Below the pieces are notes generated by a model. That model saw only the letters and a list, made by a program, of their open reading frames with translations. It had not been told where the DNA came from and made no database searches. Position numbers and translations under genes: made by a program. Shown here one piece after another: positions 32,879-37,100 of a stretch of DNA of 37,100 bases (the first letter of the stretch is position 1; each line of letters starts with the position of its first letter). This DNA is from Nitrosopumilales archaeon (GTDB lineage: Archaea > Thermoproteota > Nitrososphaeria > Nitrososphaerales > Nitrosopumilaceae): contig OMIR01000061.1 in the NCBI GenBank assembly GCA_900299125.1, positions 1-37,100 on the forward strand, in the 5' to 3' direction.

Positions 32879-33091
32879 TTACTTTCGCATTGCGTCGATT
32901 TGGCCGCTTGTTACCCAATCTAGCAATTCAGCTGCGCTTGGATTCAAGTCAGCTCTTTTGTCCATCAGATTTTTTACCCAAACCCAATTAATTTGGTTTA
33001 ACAGTGGTTTGTTTCCTTCATCGCCTGCGCGAACTTTGTTGCGTAGGTCTGCTGGAATTGAATTCCACCATTGGTCAAAAGTTCTACCCAT
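32879..33091 (-). CDS. Small uncharacterised soluble protein
   Basis: A 70-aa protein with four tryptophans, beginning MGRTFDQWWNSIPADLR and ending SGQIDAMRK. It appears helical, charged and without membrane segments or cysteines. ATG start, with a TATA-like CTTTAATTA about 26 nt upstream on the minus strand. It stands alone between the ferredoxin gene and the divergent nuclease gene. I know no function. Confidence 0.65.
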   Translation of the reverse strand: MGRTFDQWWNSIPADLRNKVRAGDEGNKPLLNQINWVWVKNLMDKRADLNPSAAELLDWVTSGQIDAMRK

Positions 33092-33205
33092 GAAAGAGGA
33101 TCTTAGGTCTGACTAATTAAAGCTTTTGAAGATTCCATTGTTGGCGCAACGATCGGGCGATCTCGTAATAACCTTTTAACATAGACTAGAAACCATCCCA
33201 ATCTC

Positions 33206-34462
33206 TTGAAAGTAAAAGTTTTGGGCGCAGGACTAGAAGTTGGAAGATCGGGATTTTTGGTTAATTGTCAAGATACCAATTATCTCCTAGACTACGGAGT
33301 AAATTTGGGAAGAAATTTGCAGGCACCAATGCATGTGATGCCAAAAGAAGTAGATTCCATCATAGTTACCCATGCTCACTTGGATCATTCCGGATATGTG
33401 CCAATGATGTATGTTAGTGGAACATGTCCAGTTTATGCTACTCCACCAACATTTGATCTAAGCAGAATTCTAATTGAAGACATGCTCAGATTAGAAAAAG
33501 AAGCACATCCATTTGGTTTGCCCGAAGTTCACAAGATGTATTCTCACGCAAAACAAATTGGTTTTAATGAAAAAATCAAACATGGAGAATCTTCATTTGA
33601 ATTGCGAAACTCTGGTCATGTGGTTGGCGGTGGGACCGTTCTATTAGAATCAGAGGGAAAAAAGCTATTCTATACAGGCGATATTAACGTGCACGGGTCT
33701 AGAATGCTGCGTGAGGCGGATCTTGATATTGGCGATATTGATTTGCTGATTACAGAGAGCACTTATTCGCAGACAGCGCAAATGCCAAGAAAGGATTCGG
33801 AGGAAAAGTTCATCGAGTTTGCAAATGAGGTCCTAGACCAAAAGGGAACATTGTTTGTTCCAGCATTTTCAGTGGAAAGATCCCAAGAGATTGCATGTGT
33901 ACTAAAAAATGCAAAATTCAAACACAAAATAATCATGGACGGAATGGCACTCAGTGTTAACGAAGTTTTATTGCGATATCCAGAATATTTACGAGATTAT
34001 GAAGTCTTTGTAGATGCAATAGAAAATACAGTATGGGTTAGAACGCACTCGGAGAGAAAACGTGAGCTATCAGAGCCATGTGTAATCATATCACCTGCCG
34101 GAATGCTAGTTGGTGGAAATGCGGTTTTTTATCTACAAGAGCTTGCCCTGAATAAGAAAAACGGAATTGCCCTTGTTTCATATCAGGGAGAAGGAACCCC
34201 CGGTAGAAAACTACTAGATTCAGGCAAGGTATCAATTCAAGGCAAAGACAGAAAAGCTGAAGCCCAAGTTAGACAATTCGAGTTCTCTGGGCATTCAGAC
34301 AGGAATGCGCTATTTGATTTAATTAAAAAAATTCAGGGCAACCCCAAGGTATTAACTGTTCATGGTGATGGAAATTCCTGCACAAAATTTGCACAGGAAA
34401 TCAATGAAAGATTTGGCTTTGATGCACATGCGCCAAAAATGGGCGATGTCATATCGATATAA
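33206..34462 (+). CDS. Beta-CASP metallo-beta-lactamase ribonuclease, aCPSF2-like
   Basis: Zinc-dependent RNase related to the eukaryotic cleavage factor CPSF73. The metal motifs are THAHLDHSG, GHVVGGG and YTGDINVHGS; the beta-CASP part has PAFSVERSQE, ISPAGMLVGG and FSGHSDRNAL. At 418 aa it has no N-terminal KH domains, so it matches aCPSF2 rather than the KH-bearing aCPSF1 termination factor. TTG start with TTTTAACAT about 26 nt upstream. The last base of its TAA is the A of the next gene's ATG. Confidence 0.9.
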   Translation: MKVKVLGAGLEVGRSGFLVNCQDTNYLLDYGVNLGRNLQAPMHVMPKEVDSIIVTHAHLDHSGYVPMMYVSGTCPVYATPPTFDLSRILIEDMLRLEKEAHPFGLPEVHKMYSHAKQIGFNEKIKHGESSFELRNSGHVVGGGTVLLESEGKKLFYTGDINVHGSRMLREADLDIGDIDLLITESTYSQTAQMPRKDSEEKFIEFANEVLDQKGTLFVPAFSVERSQEIACVLKNAKFKHKIIMDGMALSVNEVLLRYPEYLRDYEVFVDAIENTVWVRTHSERKRELSEPCVIISPAGMLVGGNAVFYLQELALNKKNGIALVSYQGEGTPGRKLLDSGKVSIQGKDRKAEAQVRQFEFSGHSDRNALFDLIKKIQGNPKVLTVHGDGNSCTKFAQEINERFGFDAHAPKMGDVISI

Positions 34463-35298
34463 TGCAAATAAATTTAGATCATACAATTAATAGCGGCCAA
34501 GTGTTTTTATGGGAAAAATTTGATTCGGTTTGGTACGGAATTAACGGTGGTGATGTTTTAGCAGTTGACGCGGATAATCCCAAATTAGTTAGCTCTTTTG
34601 TAAAATCAGACTATGATTTGTTTAGAGATAATGATGAATTCAATCATGTAATAAAATCAATATCCAAAGACAAAACCATCAAAGATGCAACTAGGAAATT
34701 TTCCGGTCTTCGATTAATGCGTCAAGACCCATTCCAGTGCTATATTTCATTTATTGCATCCTCTAATTCCAATTTGCAAAACATCAAGTCTAGTCTAAAA
34801 AACATTACAAAGAAATTTGGAGATAAAGTCAAATTTAACAATAAAGAATTTTACACATTTCCAGAACCAAAAAAACTGGCCAAAGCAACAAAGCAAGAAT
34901 TGTTGTCGTGCGGTTTGGGTTACAGAGTACCTTTTGTCATGAAGGCATCAAATCTAGTTAGTACATCTCATATTGATTTTGACTATCTGAAAAAGGCAGA
35001 TTATTTGACTGCAAAAGAATCTTTGCTACAAGTATTTGGAATTGGAGACAAGGTTGCTGACTGTATTTTGCTTTTTTCACTAGAAAAGCTAGAAGCATTT
35101 CCACTAGATAGATGGATAATTCGCAGTCTACAACAATATTATCCTGGTAGATTTTCATTTGAAGGAAAAACGATCACTAAAAACAAATACCAAACACTCC
35201 ACCAAGAAATCGTTCAATATTTTGGCCCATATGCAGGATATTGTCAACAATTTCTTTTCAAGCTAATCAGAGAATCAAATCAGAAAAAGTGGTTGTAA
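34462..35298 (+). CDS. ogg1: OGG1-type 8-oxoguanine DNA glycosylase
   Basis: Bifunctional glycosylase/AP lyase that removes 8-oxoguanine. The N-terminal SGQVFLW (residues 11-17) is the OGG1 signature. The HhH-GPD segment VFGIGDKVADC holds the catalytic Lys (K197), and AFPLDRWI holds the catalytic Asp (D216). It is 278 aa, matching OGG1 rather than the shorter AGOG. It overlaps the nuclease gene by one base (TAATG), so the two are probably co-translated. Confidence 0.92.
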   Translation: MQINLDHTINSGQVFLWEKFDSVWYGINGGDVLAVDADNPKLVSSFVKSDYDLFRDNDEFNHVIKSISKDKTIKDATRKFSGLRLMRQDPFQCYISFIASSNSNLQNIKSSLKNITKKFGDKVKFNNKEFYTFPEPKKLAKATKQELLSCGLGYRVPFVMKASNLVSTSHIDFDYLKKADYLTAKESLLQVFGIGDKVADCILLFSLEKLEAFPLDRWIIRSLQQYYPGRFSFEGKTITKNKYQTLHQEIVQYFGPYAGYCQQFLFKLIRESNQKKWL

Positions 35299-35333
35299 AA
35301 ACCCTTAAAATGCCAACGCCATTTGAGGTGTTT

Positions 35334-35408
35334 GGGCCGGTAGCTCAGCATGGATAGAGTGCTGGACTTCTAATCCAGTGGTCAAGGGATCGAAGCCCTT
35401 CTGGCCCG
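35334..35408 (+). tRNA. tRNA-Arg (UCU)
   Basis: Acceptor GGGCCGG pairs with CTGGCCC (one G-U), discriminator G. Anticodon stem CTGGA/TCCAG encloses CTTCTAA, giving UCU. The T arm is AAGGG/CCCTT around ATCGAAG. The next three bases are CCA (35409-35411), so the 3' CCA is encoded here, unlike in the other two tRNAs in the window. A TATA-like CTTAAAATG lies about 27 nt upstream. Confidence 0.93.
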
Positions 35409-35448
35409 CCACCATAAAATTATTTAGCATCATGACTTGCGCCATCTC

Positions 35449-35796
35449 ATGAAAGACATTGAGATAATACTGCAAGACAGGAACATCAAGCCAAATCAGG
35501 ATATCGTAGTAACAATTCAGGTTAATTATTCAGGTAAATACGACAGCATCGTAGTAAATACGGAGATTCTAGGCTCTAATGAATTAATGCTATTCACGTC
35601 ATATAATGGCAAGAAAATCTCTCAGCGTAGCTCACGGCTTTTTGTAAGCAAGGAATCCATTCCAAATAACAAAGTAGACTTTACAGCCCAGATTACCTTC
35701 GAGCCAACAGAAAAACACGATGTCAAGTTTCGAGCTTCAATAATAGAACAGCACAAAGAAATTGAAAATGACGTTGTTTTTGCTAGTTTTTCCTAG
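35449..35796 (+). CDS. Uncharacterised beta-rich protein
   Basis: A 115-aa protein from the ATG at 35449; a TTG at 35437 would add four residues. Alternating hydrophobic residues (DIVVTIQVNYSGKYDSIVVN, then VDFTAQITFEP and VKFRASIIEQ) suggest a single Ig-like or arrestin-like beta sandwich. No signal peptide, membrane segment or cysteine is visible. A TATA-like AATTATTTA about 28 nt upstream supports the ATG. The stop overlaps that of the convergent cupredoxin gene by 4 bp. Function unknown. Confidence 0.6.
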   Translation: MKDIEIILQDRNIKPNQDIVVTIQVNYSGKYDSIVVNTEILGSNELMLFTSYNGKKISQRSSRLFVSKESIPNNKVDFTAQITFEPTEKHDVKFRASIIEQHKEIENDVVFASFS

Positions 35797-36260
35797 AATC
35801 TCTGCTTTGTTACCTTTACTTCGCCTTTCATCCATGGATGTGGCATGCAGTGATATCCAAATTCAGCATCTTCGGTAAAGATAAATTCGTATTTCTCACC
35901 TGGCTTGATGACTCCTGCAGAACCAAATGGACCGCTGTAAGAGTCTTCAAATTCCTTATCCGGTGATACTGTATGCGGAGTAACATCGTGATTTATCCAA
36001 ATTACTCGATTATCAACGCCAAGCTGAACGTTGATTAATTTTGGAGTATAGTTGTCCTTTTGTTCAGGACTGCTAGAGCCTTCAATTATACTAACTTCGA
36101 TTTTGTCTGGAGGATTTAGAATTTCTTCAGATACCTTTGGCTTTGCCATTGATTCAGGAAGATAATACAATTGATAGTAACCAATTCCTATAGACACGCC
36201 AACAATTATTGTAATGAGTCCAATCCCATATGCATGACTAGATGTTGGCTTTGTACTCAA
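35793..36260 (-). CDS. Membrane-anchored cupredoxin (plastocyanin-like blue copper protein)
   Basis: Extracytoplasmic electron carrier. An N-terminal membrane anchor (about residues 10-31) is followed by a cupredoxin domain. The type-1 copper ligands are H96 (TPHTV), C138 and H141 (YHCMPH) and M144. It is 155 aa. The start is TTG, with CTTATAAG centred 26 nt upstream, so it can be transcribed apart from cytochrome b, whose stop lies 31 bp before it. In ammonia-oxidizing archaea such proteins are thought to replace cytochrome c between complex III and the oxidase or ammonia oxidation enzymes. Confidence 0.93.
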   Translation of the reverse strand: MSTKPTSSHAYGIGLITIIVGVSIGIGYYQLYYLPESMAKPKVSEEILNPPDKIEVSIIEGSSSPEQKDNYTPKLINVQLGVDNRVIWINHDVTPHTVSPDKEFEDSYSGPFGSAGVIKPGEKYEFIFTEDAEFGYHCMPHPWMKGEVKVTKQRF

Positions 36261-36282
36261 CGATTCTAGTTATTGTAAAAGT

Positions 36283-36290
36283 CTTATAAG
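36283..36290 (-). promoter_or_regulatory. TATA box of the cupredoxin gene
   Basis: The palindromic CTTATAAG is centred 26 nt upstream of the TTG start and lies just after the cytochrome b stop codon. Confidence 0.5.
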
Positions 36291-36291
36291 C

Positions 36292-37100
36292 CTAGTGTTG
36301 ACTGGCTGATTTTTCAGCAGGTAATTCTTTAACAATTGTTGGTGGTTCAATTTCTTCTAGTTTTGGCTCTATTACTGGTGGCGGTGGTGGGGGTCTCTTT
36401 GCCTCTGATAATCCATATCTATAGACATGGAACATTCCCGCAAATACCATCAGAATCAATCCTGTAAAGAACAATGAGAGATTGTTCATTCCAGTAATTG
36501 CTGCATTGTATGCTGCAATGTTAAGGTATACTTGGAATAGTAATAATCCAACAATGACCCAGTTGATCCATTTTTGTGATAGATTGATTTCTGCCACTTT
36601 CTTTGGTCCTTTTTCCTTGTTGAGCTTGGCTTTGCGTTCAGCTTCCTGAGCCATTTTAATCATCATGTAGCTAAATCCAAATCCTAATGGTACGAGCAAA
36701 ATCATGACCAAATAGAAGAATATCGGATCAATTACCAGCCTCTGCACTAGAGGTATTGTTGTATCTGATGGAATGTAGAATCCCCAGTATGTGGTGACCA
36801 TTATTTGTGCTAGTCCGGTAATACCAAAGGCAGTAATCATTGGTCTGTCCTTCCAAGAGAATTTCTTGTATCTGTCTATGAAGGGTACTAGAGCGAGAGC
36901 AGCTATGAATATTCCAGGCCACAAAACCCCTGTCACGAACTTGTCATATTGACTTCTCAAGAATGCATACAGTCCTGTAAGATACCACTCTGGGACTGTG
37001 ATTCCTGGAGGTACGGTTGGCTCGAATTTGAATCCCATATCAATTGGGAATACACCACCTGTGATCAGTATGGCACCGGCAATTGCCATTACCATTGGTA
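36292..37100 (-). CDS. Cytochrome b, C-terminal part (truncated by the window edge)
   Basis: Quinol-oxidising subunit of a cytochrome bc/b6f-type complex III. The PEWY motif of the quinol site is present in VPEWYLTGLYAFLRSQYD, followed by three to four membrane helices, as in the C-terminal (subunit IV) half. The reading frame runs off the right edge, so the heme-binding N-terminal half is outside. The cytoplasmic tail has six consecutive prolines and a Glu/Pro-rich end (IEPKLEEIEPP), which is unusual. The neighbouring cupredoxin is a likely electron acceptor from this complex. Confidence 0.9.
   Translation of the reverse strand, partial: PMVMAIAGAILITGGVFPIDMGFKFEPTVPPGITVPEWYLTGLYAFLRSQYDKFVTGVLWPGIFIAALALVPFIDRYKKFSWKDRPMITAFGITGLAQIMVTTYWGFYIPSDTTIPLVQRLVIDPIFFYLVMILLVPLGFGFSYMMIKMAQEAERKAKLNKEKGPKKVAEINLSQKWINWVIVGLLLFQVYLNIAAYNAAITGMNNLSLFFTGLILMVFAGMFHVYRYGLSEAKRPPPPPPVIEPKLEEIEPPTIVKELPAEKSASQH

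Noticed and set aside
32520-32880. Plus-strand frames covering the ferredoxin gene and the gap after it, including an ATG at about 32819
   Set aside because: They overlap conserved genes on the other strand and the peptides have no recognisable pattern.
33145-33170. CGATC repeats in CGATCGGGCGATC upstream of the aCPSF2-like gene
   Set aside because: The repeat is short and not a clean palindrome; it lies just upstream of the likely TATA box but too little supports an operator.
1-37100. CRISPR arrays, insertion sequences, prophage or defence genes
   Set aside because: I found no spaced identical repeats, transposase or integrase motifs, or composition shift across the window.

Overview
The window looks like chromosomal DNA from an ammonia-oxidizing archaeon of the Nitrososphaeria (Thaumarchaeota), most like the Nitrosopumilus/Nitrosarchaeum group. 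This rests on archaeal information-processing genes (TBP, RFC large subunit, Kae1, ABCE1, aCPSF2, archaeosine TGT), an 11-gene complex I cluster without NuoE/F/G, a biotin-dependent acetyl/propionyl-CoA carboxylase trio like that of the thaumarchaeal 3-hydroxypropionate/4-hydroxybutyrate cycle, and a membrane-anchored cupredoxin beside cytochrome b. The DNA is AT-rich, intergenic gaps are very short, TTG starts are common, and many start codons lie about 26 nt after a TATA-like box, suggesting leaderless mRNAs.

Layout. 1-7030: 5S rRNA (minus), ABCE1, a Trm5-like methyltransferase, a two-helix membrane protein, an Ard1/RimI acetyltransferase, a site-2 protease, a LarA-like protein, PyrE and TBP. 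7332-9270: a CAU-anticodon tRNA, a CADD/PqqC-like protein, tRNA-Glu and a polyprenyl diphosphate synthase. 9254-19619 (minus): complex I genes in transcription order A-B-C-D-H-I-J-K-M-L-N. 19736-23775: a peroxiredoxin, then the carboxylase trio (minus). 23867-26798 (minus): RFC large subunit in an operon with three genes I do not recognise. 26878-30285: inositol-monophosphatase-like phosphatase, PH-like protein, Kae1 and a YchF/OBG-family GTPase. 30335-32739: AK6-like kinase, archaeosine TGT and a ferredoxin. 32879-37100: a small hypothetical, aCPSF2-like nuclease, OGG1-like glycosylase, tRNA-Arg, a beta-rich hypothetical, a cupredoxin and the C-terminal part of cytochrome b, cut by the right edge.

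How the genes work together. Complex I, the ferredoxin, cytochrome b and the cupredoxin belong to quinone/copper-based electron transport, and the carboxylase feeds autotrophic carbon fixation. Most of the rest handles translation, tRNA modification, replication and repair. I see no CRISPR array, transposase, phage gene or defence island; this is a conserved core region. The best leads are architectural and at residue level: convergent genes that meet at or within 17 bp of their stop codons in all eight cases, two divergent pairs with start codons about 50 nt apart around one AT element, a repeat/palindrome block upstream of complex I, the uncharacterised genes linked to rfcL, and atypical residues in several enzymes (NuoA, NuoD, NuoM, the Trm5-like protein, the ferredoxin).
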